Below, in pieces: positions 20,226 through 32,617 of a stretch of 64,000 nucleotides of DNA. The DNA is taken from assembly GCA_032158295.1 (NCBI GenBank), contig CM063253.1, positions 7,161,001 to 7,225,000 of the forward strand, read 5' to 3'. Origin of the DNA: Pycnopodia helianthoides. Its lineage: Eukaryota > Echinodermata > Asteroidea > Forcipulatida > Asteriidae. Every line of letters starts with the position of its first letter. Positions within the stretch are counted from its first letter, which is position 1. A program made the position numbers and the translations under genes. The notes under the pieces are model-generated. The model made no database searches. It was not told the DNA's origin and saw only the letters and a list, made by a program, of their open reading frames with translations.

Positions 20226-23200
20226 AAGGTTTGAAGACTACCAAACGTCGATGAATTAATTGTAACCGACGAGTCAACTCCTTTAAGCATGGTGCTACTA
20301 CCTTTACATAGTACACTGTATGTGTTTGAAAGATCCCTGTTGTTTAGCCCTGTTGTTAAGATTTTTTTAAAAAAAATATTTAAAAAAAATTGAAATTATT
20401 TACAGAAAAGGGCGTTTAACGCTCTGAAATGAGGCCGATGTTGACACACACCGAAAACATGTTGTAGGGTTGATTGTATTCGTTTGGTTATTTTTTCTCG
20501 AGAATCCCCCCCCCCCCTCCAACCACTGAAGAAGAGGTACTCTCGCCCACCAGTGTTCTTCTTGACAATGAAATGAAAAAATATCGGGGGAAAAGTTGTG
20601 TTCTCTTGAGACCTAGTGTCTTTCAAATGAGTTACTCTTGGCAACCAGTTTTACTCTTGTACACTGAAGAGTTTGCCTTTAATAATCCGCATCTGAAACA
20701 AAATGTGTTGAAGAAAACAAATAGATAAATAACAGAGAGAAAAATGCAGGAGGTCTCTTGTTTTCTTTACATCGCTCGTCATTTGAAAGCGCAAATCTGG
20801 ACAAGCCAGTAAAAATGGCCAAGTATTAATACCATGATAGAAACTTTAGGTTAACGAAATTAAAAGAATTATTCATTAAACATTACCACGAAAAACTAAA
20901 TATCAAAATGCTAAAAACTGGTTATAGAAGAATTCATCAATAAATTGTAAAATACTTGACAGAGCAGAAAAATAAAAGACTTCTACAAGGCCGCAAGGCA
21001 AAAATTAAAGAACAATTAAGGCAATGTCACATGAGACAATTTTTACCGGCAACCAGTTCCATGTAATCTCAAATAAAGCATTTATTAACATTTGAAGTTT
21101 CTCATTATTTTTTTTTTTGGGGGGGGGGGATAGCAAGTTACACTCAGCTATAAGAGTCCTCTTGTTGCTCCTTGTATGTAGTAATTACAACTGGTTTTAA
21201 AACTATTTTTCTATTTACATAAAAACAAAGATTTGTTTTTACCTCGGCATCGTCAGATTATCTTAAAATGACATAACAAGAGCGTTGAAAGGGGATTGTT
21301 TAAGAAAAAGTCCAAACGGAAACGTACAGTTTTAAGTTGCCGTAAGTGTCACCTATATAGAAACAAATACCTCAACATAACCTGTTAAATAATCTTGTGG
21401 ATCAATGTTGAATCAGTGCAGGTTAATTTTAATTCCATCACACAAAAGTTCGCGTGGGATCTCTTTGAAATACTGTTGAATATAATATATCTTTGGACTA
21501 CAAATTTTCTCGGTATCGACAAATTTGGTGCACAGGAAAACAATGCGATCAGAGTTATATCAAAATATAGGCTAGTATTAGTTGGGAAACGCGACGCTGA
21601 TTTTCACAGATGGCTCATGTAATTTGCTTTATTAAAAAACTTGTTTAATCACAATGAATAACTGCTACCATTGGTACAATTAAGTACAACTTATAATGTA
21701 CTTGCTCACAAGCCAGACTCCATTGTGCACCACTGTGCACGATATGCACATAACACAATAACTATTCATCTGTAAATAGTTCAAAATTCGTGTTGTGTAT
21801 TTTATAGGTGTGTTACACGGAGCAATTTCTTTAAAGGTAACTTGCACAAGGAACTCTTCAATGGCACAAGGGAAATTTTTGTTCAAACAGTAATTTACTA
21901 TCACAGATAAATTTTAGGCCTGGTCTTCACGGAGGCCACGGAGGCCATGGCCTCTGTTGCCCTGGTCTTGTCCTTGGTGCCCCTTCAAAAGTTTCCAATA
22001 GACTTTAGGGTTTTCCCAATGGAAGTGTCCTTTGGAACATGAAAATGGCCTTGCCCTCTGAAAGATGAAACTTCAGGCCTGAAATTAAGTTGAAATTAAA
22101 ATGTAAATTTTTGCATTCGTGGAGATTTCCTGGAACTGGTTGCCTGTCTTAATTGCAACATGTGACATAGCCCTATGGTGTGTCATAGTGCACAGTAACA
22201 TTAATGTAAACAGGTGACATAAAAATAAAAAACAACTGGATATTGTTAGTGTTTTAAACAGATATATATTTTGATAACTGCAAACTTTCAGGGTAATTAA
22301 TATTGTTTTCCAAAGTGAATTTTAACCAACCTATGACGCAAAGAAAGAAAAGGAATAAGAAAAGTATAGTTTCCAAAAATATTGGCTCTGCAAAAAACCA
22401 CTGTAAACAAAATTCAGCTGATGTTTAAACATACCATGGTCAGTTTCATCACAAGGCATTACTAATTAAATAACATGCTTGCAACATTAAACAGACAAGC
22501 ACAAATCTTGACTGGCCATTACAAATAACCACAATTACTAATACTCTGATAAATCAGGTAAACAAAATTGAAGGCAAAAATGGACAGAACATTAGGACGA
22601 ATAATAAAATATATAAAAATATATATATGTGTGTAAATATCTTTTAAAAATATATATATATACACACAAATTTAAAACAAAATTCAAGGCAAAAATAGAC
22701 AGAACATTAGGACGAAGAATAAAATAATAAAAAGTATATATGTATGTTTAAATATATAAAAATATACGCAATTTTAAAATCCTTGACAGAACAGAAAAGG
22801 TGGATTTTCTACTAACAGGGCTGCAAAGTAAAACTTAAGATCAATTAAGGCCATGTCTCATGAGGCCATTTACAGGCAAACAGCTACTAGCAATCTTCAA
22901 AGAGAACATTCATTCACACTTTAGGTTTCTCATTATTTTCTTGGGGATAGTGACGTAATAGCTCCATGGTACACTCAGCTAGACGAATGTCTCTTGTGCT
23001 GCAGAATTGTTCCTTGTGCACGCAGTGCAGTTGGCTGCCTCTAAGTTGCCTGAAAAAAACAAGTGACATGGCATTACATATGTTGCACGATAAAATCTGA
23101 AAACTATCATTATATCTCTCATTAGTTTTTGAAACATAAAGTACATTTCCATCTTCTAATAGTAAACAAACATGAACAAATAACCTCATAATTAACCTCT

Positions 23201-23418
23201 TGTACGAAACCGGATGGTGAGTGGGCATTTTCGTGGTTGGGTGAACTGGTATCGGGGTATATTGGGGGTGTGGAAGAGGGTGCCATATGGTCAGCATGAT
23301 TGCTCCAGGTGTTGCTGTTACGCTATGTTCGTGAGGATGTTTCGGGCTCAGCATGTTGAAATGGTCCAAGCAAAGCCCTCGGTGTGATGGATGCGTCCAA
23401 GCTGCCTCCTGCAGATGG

Positions 23419-24732
23419 CTATGTTGTTCTGTCCATGAGACTTGACTCATACACATGACTGCTGTAACTCTGTCCAGCTATAGAATCTACGGACAGGTCA
23501 GGCTGTTGCTGCGTCGTTTCATACACGGCCCTTTGAGTACGGTTTGGTTTTTCGTATCCATCGGTTGCCTCTGCCCAATTAGAGGAAGAATCGCCTGGTC
23601 TGGATATACGGTTTTCATATTTGTGATTGTCCTGTAATCCCTCAGGTATTCCGTCAAGATTCTCTCCGTGATTGTTGAAACTGATCTGATAATGATCAAG
23701 TCTATCTAAGGTCAATTGAGTGTTAGTTTGATTGATGTCTGAGTTGGACTGTTGCGATTTGGGATGTGGTATGCCGGAGCGTCGTTTACGGCATATAAAG
23801 ATCAGAATGACGATGAGAAGAAATGCGGGTATTCCCCCAGCGGCTACCCCAACAACGACGGCAGAGCTAATTGGACGTGGAAGTGGAAGTGGTGTGGTCA
23901 ATGGTGATGTTGATGATTTAATCAAAGATGAAGTTGATGTTTCTGGATCTGGTGTGGTTTTTATCACCTTTTCTCTCACTATCAATGGTCCAATTTTACA
24001 AGGAGAATTGTCAGCGTAAATCATAGATGAGATTATGCATTCGAATTCAATACCGTTATCAGCACCAGTCACTGTCAAATTTAAAGTGCTGACGACTGTA
24101 TCGAATTCATCGTTGATTACGGATGTCCACGCGGTGTATCTAGTGGTCTGTATAGTGGGATTGATCATCATTGTGACTGTTCCGTGACTGCTCTCAGATG
24201 TACAGGTCAAATCTAACTGTGTCCCTGCGTCTACTGAGATGGGTCCAGTAGGGGAGCACATAGGAAAGGACTCATTAGGAAAGTAAAACACTGCAAGTGT
24301 TACACTGGAGCTAGTTACGACGACCCTATCCCCGGTTTGGTTTTGCTCATAGACAGTGCAGACATAGTCACCAGCATCGCCTCTAAGAACACTGTTGATG
24401 GAAAAGTCTAAAAGTTGAACTTGAAATTCACTAAAATTCGTTACAACGAGAAAGAATCTTCCATTGTTCGCAGCTCCAGTAGCTTTATCCCACATTAGGG
24501 GCGGGAGTGGGTCCATAGCGCTCCACTCCACAGTGTGATTTGACATGAAGTTTGAAGCGGTACAGCCCAATTCCACTTCATCACCCTCCATAATAGGACC
24601 GACCGTTGGCTCGTTGATAAACGCAGATGCTGTTGGTTGAGCAGTGACAACCATCAGGAATCCGCCAGCATCGATAATTGAACACCAAACAATAAACACC
24701 AGCGAAACAGACATCGGGATCCGTCCATCCAT
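23419..24732 (-). CDS. Ig-array gene C: two-Ig type I membrane protein (437 aa)
   Basis: This is a single-exon frame with the family plan. Ig1 is almost the same as in gene A, including the segment VVTNFSEFQVQLLDF; it has Ser where A has the extra Cys111. Ig2, stalk and transmembrane helix follow. The tail is like B: one unit with KYENRI (YxN) and GYEKP (YxxP), and no IPIY. It stops at TAG (23419-23421), the same position as in B. Beyond the stop the frame reads LDASITPRALLGPF, so even the YASI tyrosine has become Asp. A mosaic is apparent: ectodomain and 5' flank like A, tail like B and D. Confidence 0.83.
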   Translation of the reverse strand: MDGRIPMSVSLVFIVWCSIIDAGGFLMVVTAQPTASAFINEPTVGPIMEGDEVELGCTASNFMSNHTVEWSAMDPLPPLMWDKATGAANNGRFFLVVTNFSEFQVQLLDFSINSVLRGDAGDYVCTVYEQNQTGDRVVVTSSSVTLAVFYFPNESFPMCSPTGPISVDAGTQLDLTCTSESSHGTVTMMINPTIQTTRYTAWTSVINDEFDTVVSTLNLTVTGADNGIEFECIISSMIYADNSPCKIGPLIVREKVIKTTPDPETSTSSLIKSSTSPLTTPLPLPRPISSAVVVGVAAGGIPAFLLIVILIFICRKRRSGIPHPKSQQSNSDINQTNTQLTLDRLDHYQISFNNHGENLDGIPEGLQDNHKYENRISRPGDSSSNWAEATDGYEKPNRTQRAVYETTQQQPDLSVDSIAGQSYSSHVYESSLMDRTT

Positions 24733-27700
24733 TGTATTTGTTTGTCAAGTCGTTATGTTATTTATGAAAATGAAAATTTATGCAGACGAAGAAAGGAATG
24801 CACGAAGTAGCCTGATCACACTCACACCTTGTGTGTAATGATTCAATGCACAAAATCATATTTTGACTAACTTCAGTGTACTGAACATTACACGTCATTG
24901 GACTTCAACAACAACACAAAACCCCCTAGAAATTCCTGGTTTCCATTTCTGGGCTTCTTTGTCGGTAATGTCGCAGTTCAACCTTAGAATCATGGAGCTG
25001 GAATCAGGCTGAACGATCTGTAACAATAAAAATACATTACGCAGCATATCGAGTTGAAAGGTTCAATGAATTGGGGGTTTTCCACAATAAATACTAGACC
25101 ACTTGCATAACGTGCAAACGCTGCTGGTATGCTGTATGTCACACGCACGTTTTTACGCACAAAGAACAGCTATCGTCCAATGATCTGCCTCCTTCATTGT
25201 CGCAGACAGTGCAATATTCGAGAGTGTGACGTCATAAATAGGGGGTCTAAAAAATTATTAAAAAATTATACTTACTATATTGTTTTATGATTTTGTTCTG
25301 ATTTATTACCAAATAATTTATCCCTCAAAACGTATCCTCTTTTAGGGGCGCGGATTTCATACAAGGGTTTAGTTTATATTTTCATAAGAATCTAAATTGA
25401 ATACATTTTGAACAAAATTGCATTACAGGTTAATAAGTGTACACCTGATAGTTGAAACTTCGAACAATTCCAACTTGTGTGACTTTTAAAACTATAAAGT
25501 CAATCCCACTGAATTTACTACTTTGGAAAGCTCAAAACTCCTAGTCCATGGAAATGTCTACAAAACCACTTGCAAAGACCACTTGCAAATGACGTCACAA
25601 GCCCCAGAGCTATCATTGGCTGAGAGTCGTGCGCAGCGCATAAACGTTTCAAAAGACCCCTTGCACTGGCCGCCATCGTTGAAGAAAAGTGCGAGCGAGA
25701 AAGGCTATCATTGGCTCAGAGTTTGTGCAGCGCGTACACACGTGCCCGTTTCCATTGTTTGTTTTTTTTATCAAAGAATGTGTTCAATGACGTCATGTGC
25801 AATCCGTTTACTTTTTGACAACAATGATGACGGCCAATGCAAGGGGTCTAAGGTTTGAAGACTACCAAAAGTCGATGAATTAATTGTAACTGACGAGTCA
25901 ACTCCTTTAAGCATGATGCTACTACCTACACATAGTACACTGTATGTGTTTGAAAGATCCCTGTTGTTTAACCCTGTTGTTAAGATTTAAAAAAATATTT
26001 AAAACCAATTGGAAATTATTTACCGAAAAAAGGCGTTTAACGCTCTGAAATGAGGCCGATGTTGACACACACCGAAAACATGTTGTAGGGTTGATTGTAT
26101 TTATTTCGTTATTTTTTCTCGAGAATCCACCCCCCCCCCCTCCAACCACTGAAGAAGAGGTACTATTGACAACCAGTGTTCTTCTTGACAAGGAAATAAC
26201 AAAAATCTGAATAAAAACAAACAAACTGTGTTCTCTTTACACCTATTTATTTTTAAATGAGGTACTCTTGGCAACCAGTGATTCTCTTGTGCACTGAAGA
26301 GTTTGCCTTTAATTGTTCGCATCTGAAAAAAAAATGTGTTGAAGAAAACAACAGAGAAAAATGCAAGGAGGGCCTTTTTGTCCTAACATCGCTCGTCATT
26401 TGAAAGCACAAATCTAGAAAATACAGAAAAATTACCAAGTATTAATACCAAATGATAAAAACTTTAGGTTAACACAATTGAAGGACATGTATAAAACGTT
26501 ACCACGAAAAACTACTCATCAAAATACATAACACTGGTTAAAGAATACATTTATAAAAAAATTGTAAAAATCCTTGACAGAGCAGAAAAACAAAAAACTT
26601 CTATATTCAAGGCAGCAAGGCAAAACTTAAAGAACAATTAAGGCAATGTCACATGAGGCAATTTTTACAGGCAACCAGTTCCATGTAATCTCCAATAAGA
26701 ACATTCTTTAACATTTTAGGTTTCTCGTTATTTTATTTGGGAGAGCGAGTTACACTCAGCTATAAGAGTCCTCTTGTTGCTCATTTTATGTAGTAGTTAT
26801 AACTGGTTTTAGAACTATTTTTCTATTTACAAAAAAAAACGATTTGTTTTTACCTCAGCATCGTCAGATCATCTTCTAATGGCATAACAAGAGCGTTGAA
26901 AAGGGATTGTTTTAGACAAAATGCAAACAGAAATGTACAGTTTTAAGTGTCCAGAAGTGTCCCCTATAGAAAAAATGGTGCACACCTTTTGCCTCCTACA
27001 GATTTACCCTACTTTTGTCGCTGTTAAGCTTTACAATGTGGACTTTCGCATAAACAAAATGGCAAGTATCTTGCCTGTTAGGAAGATCCCTGGAACACAC
27101 AATAAATATGCATAATAATGTAAGCAAAGTGACATGATTCTATATTGCTGTTTCGACTCAACAGTATGGATGCCATCATACCATAGTTTATGAGTTACGG
27201 TAGTACCTCAACATAATCTATACAATAATCTTGCGGATCAAAGTTGTATGCAGTGCAGGTTAATTTTAATTCAATCAAAAAAAGTTCGCGCTGGGATCTC
27301 TATGAAATACAATTGCAATGTGTGGCATAGCCATATATGGTATGCGCCAGTGTAAAGTAACATTAATATAATAGTTTTTAAAATAGGTGACATAAAACAA
27401 TAAAAAAAAAAATTAAAAGAAGATGTTGTTGTTTTAAACATATTTAAAGTATTTTAACTGCAAACTTTCAGGGCAATTAATATTGTTTTCCAAAGTGACT
27501 TTTCAATACGCAAACACTTTACTAACCGATGACGAAAAAATCAAAAGAAATAAGAAGAGTATAGTTTCCAAAAATATCGGCCATGCGAAAAACCACTGTA
27601 AACAAAATTCAAAATGTTTAAACATACCATGGTCTGTATCATCACAAGGCATTACTAATAATAACATAACATGCTTGCAACATTAAACAGACAAGCACAA

Positions 27701-28319
27701 ATCTGGACAAGCCATTACAAATAACCACAATTACTAATACTCTTGTATACAAATCAGGTAAACAAAATTGAAGGCAAAAAAATTACTACGAAAAACTTGA
27801 CTATAAAAAAAATTATATAAAATTATTTAGAAATATACATCACAATTTGAAAATCCTTGACAGAACAGAAAAGGTTGATTTTCAATTAACAAGGTTGCAG
27901 AGCAAAACTTAAAGAACAATAAGGCCTTGTCACATGAAGCAATTTACAGGCAACCAGTTCCAAGCAATCTCCAATGAGAACATTCATTCAAACTTTAGGT
28001 TTCTCATTATTTTCTTGGGGATAGTGAGTTTATAGCTCCATCGTACACTCAGCTAGACGAATGTCCTTGTGCTGCCGAAATGTTCCTTGTGCACGCAGTG
28101 CAGTTGGCTGCCTCTAAGTTGCCTGAAAAAAATTGTCCAGTGTGTCATGGCCTTAACATTAACGATGTTGCACAATAAAATCTGAAAACTATCGCGTAGT
28201 TTTTGAAATATAAAGTACACTCCACTCTTCTAATTTTTAACAAACATAATTAACTTACAATGAACCAAGTAATTTATCAGTTGGGTTTTGATAACAGATT
28301 TCTCATTAGTTTTTACTTC
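24733..28319. repeat. Array spacer between genes C and D
   Basis: It is homologous to the A-B spacer and especially close to 13553-17396. CRE-bearing MITEs lie at 25096-25248 and 25654-25849, and the motif pair TACTCTTGGCAACCAGTG at 26160-26300. The block at 27483 onward is nearly identical to 16565 onward. No gene is supported. Confidence 0.75.
25654..25849. repeat. CRE-bearing MITE, distal copy upstream of gene C
   Basis: The AGACCCCTTGCACTGGCC end and its inverted partner are intact. TGACGTCA is at 25788-25795, with further sites at 25227-25234 and 25590-25597. Confidence 0.8.
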
Positions 28320-28625
28320 ATAATTATACCCCTTGTATGAAACCGGATGGTGAGTGGGCATTTTCGTGGTTGGGTGTACTGGTATCGGGGTAGATTGGAG
28401 ATGTGGAAGAGGGTGCCATGTGGTCAGCATGATTGCTCCAGGTGTTGCTGTTACGCTATGTTCGTGAGGATGTTTCGGGCTCAGCATGTTGAATTGGTCC
28501 AATTGTTGAATTGTGGGTGTGGAAGACTGGGTGCCATGTGGTCAGCATGTTTGCGTAGCATGTTGAAATGGTCCAACCAAAGCCCTCGGTGTGAAGGATG
28601 CGTACAAGCTGCCTCCTGCAGATAG

Positions 28626-28994
28626 CTATGTTGTTCTGCCCGTAAGACTTGACTCATACACATGACTGCTGTAACTCTGTCCAGCTGTAGAATCTACGGA
28701 CAGGTAATATGGCTGTTGCTGCGTCGTTTCATGCACGGCCCTTTGAGTACGGTTTGGTTTTTCGTATCCATCAGTTGCCTCTGCCCTATTAGAGGAAGAA
28801 TCGCCTGGACTGGATATACGGTTTTCATATTTGTGATTGTCCTGTAATCCCTCAGGTATTCCGTCAAGATTCCTCCGTGATTGTTGAAACTGATCTGATA
28901 ATGCTCAAGTCTATCTAGTGTCAATTGAGTGTTAGTTTGATTGATGTCTGAGTTGGACTGTTGCGATTTGGGATGTGATATGCCGGAGCGTCGT
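28626..28994 (-). pseudogene. Ancestral cytoplasmic tail of gene D, out of frame
   Basis: This region is homologous to the tails of B and C (KYENRI, YEKPNRTQRAVHE, HVYESSLTGRTT, then TAG at 28626-28628). It is cut off from the ectodomain frame by two single-base losses in the transmembrane region, near 29056-29064. A further single-base loss near 28871 returns the original frame, so the net change across the gene is -3. A 3-base in-frame insertion near 28705 is also present. Confidence 0.75.
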
Positions 28995-29924
28995 TTACGG
29001 CGTATAAAGATCAGAATGACGATGAGAAGAAATGCGGCTATTCCCCCAGCGGCTACCCAACACGACGGCAGAGCTACTTGGAAGTGGAAGTGGTGTGGTC
29101 AATGATGATGTTGATGATACAATCAAAGATGAAGTTGATGTTTCTGGATCTGGTGTGGTTTTTGTCACCTTTTCTCTCACTATCAATGGTCCAATTTTAC
29201 AGTTAGTAGAATTGTCAGCGTAAATCATAGATGAGATTATGCATTCGAATTCCGTACCGTTATCAGCACCAGTCGCTGTCAAATTTATCGTGCTGACAAC
29301 TGTATCGGTGTCATTGTTGATCATGGATGTCCACGTGGTGTATCTAGTGGTCTGTGTAGTGGGATTGATCATCATTGTGACTGTTCCGTGACTGCTCTCT
29401 GATGTACAGGTCAAATCTAACTGTGTCCCTGCGTCTACTGAGATAGGTCCAGCAGGGGAGCACATAGGAAAGGACTCATTAGGAAAGTAAAACACTGCAA
29501 GTGTTACACTGGAGCTAGTTACGACGACCCTATCCCCGGTTTGGTTTTGCTCATAGATAGTGCAGACATAGTCACCAGCATCGCCTCTAAGAACACTGTT
29601 GATGGAAACGTCTAAAGTAAAAACTTCATGATAACTGTAAGTCACGAGAAAGAATCTTCCGTTGTTTGCAGGTCCAGTAGCCCTATCCCATATCAGAGGC
29701 GGCAGTGGGTCCATAGCGCTCCACTCCACAGTGTGTTTTGACGTGATGTTAATAGTGGTACAGACCAGTTTAACTTCATCATCACCCTCCATAATAGGAT
29801 CTGGCTTGCTGATATGCGCAAAAGCTATTGGTTGAGCAGTGACAACCATAAGGAATCCGCCTACATCGATAATTGAACACCAGACAAACACCAGCGAAAC
29901 AGACATCGGGATCCGTCCATTCAT
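28995..29924 (-). CDS. Ig-array gene D: two-Ig protein truncated in the membrane helix, possibly secreted (309 aa)
   Basis: Signal segment, Ig1 and Ig2 are intact and share the conserved Cys pairs and DAGDYVC. Compared with A-C, one C and one A are missing where the transmembrane helix is encoded (ACCCAACACG against ACCCCAACAACG). The frame therefore leaves the helix after AVVLG and ends 20 residues later without a hydrophobic span. The product, if made, would be a secreted two-Ig protein. Ig1 also carries a shortened loop (FFLVTYSYHEVFTLD) and an altered N-terminal strand. It may be a young pseudogene or a soluble decoy; the sequence alone does not decide. Confidence 0.65.
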   Translation of the reverse strand: MNGRIPMSVSLVFVWCSIIDVGGFLMVVTAQPIAFAHISKPDPIMEGDDEVKLVCTTINITSKHTVEWSAMDPLPPLIWDRATGPANNGRFFLVTYSYHEVFTLDVSINSVLRGDAGDYVCTIYEQNQTGDRVVVTSSSVTLAVFYFPNESFPMCSPAGPISVDAGTQLDLTCTSESSHGTVTMMINPTTQTTRYTTWTSMINNDTDTVVSTINLTATGADNGTEFECIISSMIYADNSTNCKIGPLIVREKVTKTTPDPETSTSSLIVSSTSSLTTPLPLPSSSAVVLGSRWGNSRISSHRHSDLYTP

Positions 29925-30603
29925 TGTATTTGTTTGTCAAGTCCTTATGGTATTTTTTATGAAGATGAACAATTTTGAGGACGAAGAACGGAATGCACGA
30001 AGTAGCTTGATCAGACTCACACCTTGTTTATAATGATTCAATGCACAAAATCATATTTAGACTAACTTCCATGGTAGGCCTACTGAACATTACACGTTAT
30101 TGAACTTCAACAACAGAAACTACAACAACAACAACACAAAAACCCCACGCAATTCCAGGTTTCCATTTCCGGGCTCTTTTTTTGGTAATGTCGCAGTTCA
30201 ACTAGAATCATGGAGCAATGCTAGAATCGAACTGAACGATAAAAAATACATTACGCGGCATATCCAATTTAAAGGTTCAATGAAGTGGATTTTATGTAAT
30301 AACAACCCCTTGCATAACGGAAACGCTGACACGCACGTTTTTACGCGCAAAGAGCAGCTATCGTCCAATGAACTGGCTCCTTCAATTGAATCAGCGAGGG
30401 CACTGTTTGAGAGTGTGACGTCATACGCAAGGGGTCTGCAAACTAATAAAAAATGACACTTACTCTATTTTTAATGATTTCGTTATGATTTATTACCTAT
30501 TAATTTATCCCTGAAAAATTGGTCCTCTTTTAGAGGCGCCGATTTCATTCCAAGTTGTAGGTTTTTTCATAAGAATCCAATACACTGAACAAACTTGTAT
30601 TAA

Positions 30604-30985
30604 AGGCAAAGTATACCTTTGGTTTTCGAAACCGTTCGATTGTTTTAATCAAATGTAGATATATACAATAAAACTAACCTGTGAAAATTTCATTTCAAAA
30701 GGGGGTAGCGTTTTTGAGACATCGCCAAAATTATGGAGCAGTTTTGTTTACGCATTAAGAATAATCCCTAATAGGAATACACAATCTGAGAAACGTTTGT
30801 GACAGAAACGTTTCTCAGATTCAAATTTGGGGGGATAAAACTGACATCTTTTTCCATATCCACATTATTTTGAATTGAAATATTTCTCAAAATGCTTTAT
30901 ACTATCGAAAGCTGTTGTACTTCTAACCGAGTAAGTTTTTGTTGCCATAAATGTTTAGAGTGATTACCAATCGTGTACCTTCCCT
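30604..30985. repeat. TTAA-flanked MITE of a second family (AGGCAAAGTATACC ends)
   Basis: TTAA at 30600-30603 is followed by AGGCAAAGTATACC. The right end GTGTACCTTCCC plus T is followed by TTAA at 30986-30989. The ends are inverted and the element is 382 bases long. Similar left ends occur near 44553 (AGGCCCTGTACAC) and 63065 (AGGCAGGGTATAC). The TTAA target is that of piggyBac-type transposases. Confidence 0.7.
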
Positions 30986-31299
30986 TTAAATGGACACACT
31001 GGCTTACTGTTTACCTAATTTAGTGATGTGGAATCAAAGACAATAATTTTTAGATGGTTGTTGTAAAAAAAATAATAATGTTTTAGTCTATTTTGTAAAC
31101 CCAAATAGCCCAACGAAGCCGGTGTGTCCCTTTAAAGATAAACAAATTGTATACTCTACAGTTTAAACTTGGAAAAATGCCAACTCATATGTCCTTTAAA
31201 ACTGTAACTCAATCCCACTGAATTTCTACTTTGGAAAGTCAAAATTGTTAGTCCATGAAATGTCTTAAAAAAAAACAGGACCCTTGCAAATGACGTCAC

Positions 31300-31560
31300 A
31301 AATCCCCCAACAGTCAGCCTCGCTACCATGGGGCAGCGCGCCGTATCGATACCTCTCGTCACTAACCACTGTACTAAGGGATGTACTGAAAACAACGCTG
31401 ATTTGCTCCCAAAAGTGACTACTTTGCATGCACGCTTGTTTAAAAAATTTGAGCGCTAGTAGGGCGCTCGTAGGACGCTTAGTACGCGCATGTGATAATT
31501 CAAGTATTTCGACGAGATTCCTTTTCAAACGAATCGTGTTTTTACACTGTCACCCTAAAC
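31300..31560. repeat. Block duplicated at 35795-36060
   Basis: Both contain a GTATCGATACCTCTCGTCAC core and end with TGTTTTTACAC followed by GTCACCCTAAACTGCATA. They probably belong to the outer edge of the array unit or to a dispersed repeat. Confidence 0.6.
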
Positions 31561-32617
31561 TGCATAGAGTTAGACATGTCACAACATCAAAGGTCCATAC
31601 TTGAGCGGGACCGTAGAGTGGATCGGCCACAGGCCTAATTTAAATGTGCTGGATTTGAGCACATTTTAATGAACCAATTCCAGGGGTTATGAGCGAGCAA
31701 GGCACGCTGGACAAAATGTCGCGGCGAGATCGATCACCCCTGGGAACAAGGTTGGCAGGCAGACGCAAAAACGCGTGTGCGTCACGCCACCATCAATCCC
31801 ATGTCATGTCCCATGTCATGTCCCATGTATGTGTGACCGATGGTGTCTGTGTACACATGCGTGAATGTAATTAGCATATTTCATTGGAAGGGTCTATTAT
31901 GAGCTATCATTGGCTGAGAGTCGTGCGCAGGCACGTTTCCGTTGTGTTTGACATCAATTATAACGGACGGCCGTTGCAAAGGATCTAAGATCTAAAGTCG
32001 ATGCAATAATTGTACCTTCACGTACACAGTATACCGTATGTGATTTAAAGATCCCTGTGTTTTTAGATAACAATTTTAAAAATGGTGGAAATTTTTTACC
32101 GAAATGGGCGTTGAAATGAGGCCGATGTTGGGCACACACCGAAAACATGTTGTATATAGGGTTGATTTTATTTTGTTTTATTTTCTCGAGAACCCCCCCC
32201 CCCCTCCCCTCAACCCCCCTTCACAGTGTCTTATTATCACTGAGAAATTTCAGGTCTTGAATTCACGGCCATGGCCTCTGTTGCCCCTGGTGCCCCTTCA
32301 AAAGTTTCCAATAGACTTTAATGTTTCCCAATGGAAGTGCCCTGTGCAAAATAAAAATGGCTAAAATGGCTTTTCCCTCTCAAAAATGAAATTCCAGGCC
32401 TGAAATTATGTGAAAATTTAAATAGGAATGTTTTGCCTTTGTGGAGATTGCCTGGAACTGGTTGCCTGTTAATTGCAATGTGTGAAATAGCGGTGTAACA
32501 GTGAACAGTAACATTAATATAATAGTTTTAAAAATTGGTGACATAAAACACAATACAAAAACGAAAGAGGATGTTGTTGTTTTAAATAGATATCTTTTTG
32601 TTCAAGCTGAAAACTTT

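Larger units (their letters stand above)
19155..23218. repeat. Array spacer between genes B and C
   Basis: It is homologous to the A-B spacer. It has CRE-bearing MITEs at 19509-19649 and 20036-20225, the TACTCTTGGCAACCAG motif pair near 20535-20670 and the GTAATTACAACTGG block near 21178. The 21900-22180 block resembles 10750-10990. A local AT microsatellite with an inverted arrangement (ATATATATATGTGTGTAAAT and TATATATATACACAC) is at about 22615-22670. No gene is supported. Confidence 0.7.
29925..32617. repeat. Array spacer between genes D and E, shortened and rearranged
   Basis: The 5' flank and the proximal MITE (about 30303-30437, TGACGTCA at 30416-30423) match the other copies. A TTAA-flanked element is inserted at 30604-30985. 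The 31300-31560 block resembles 35795-36060. The 32253-32500 block belongs to the family at 10757-10990. Beyond about 32570 the spacer runs straight into a broken gene E tail. Confidence 0.65.
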
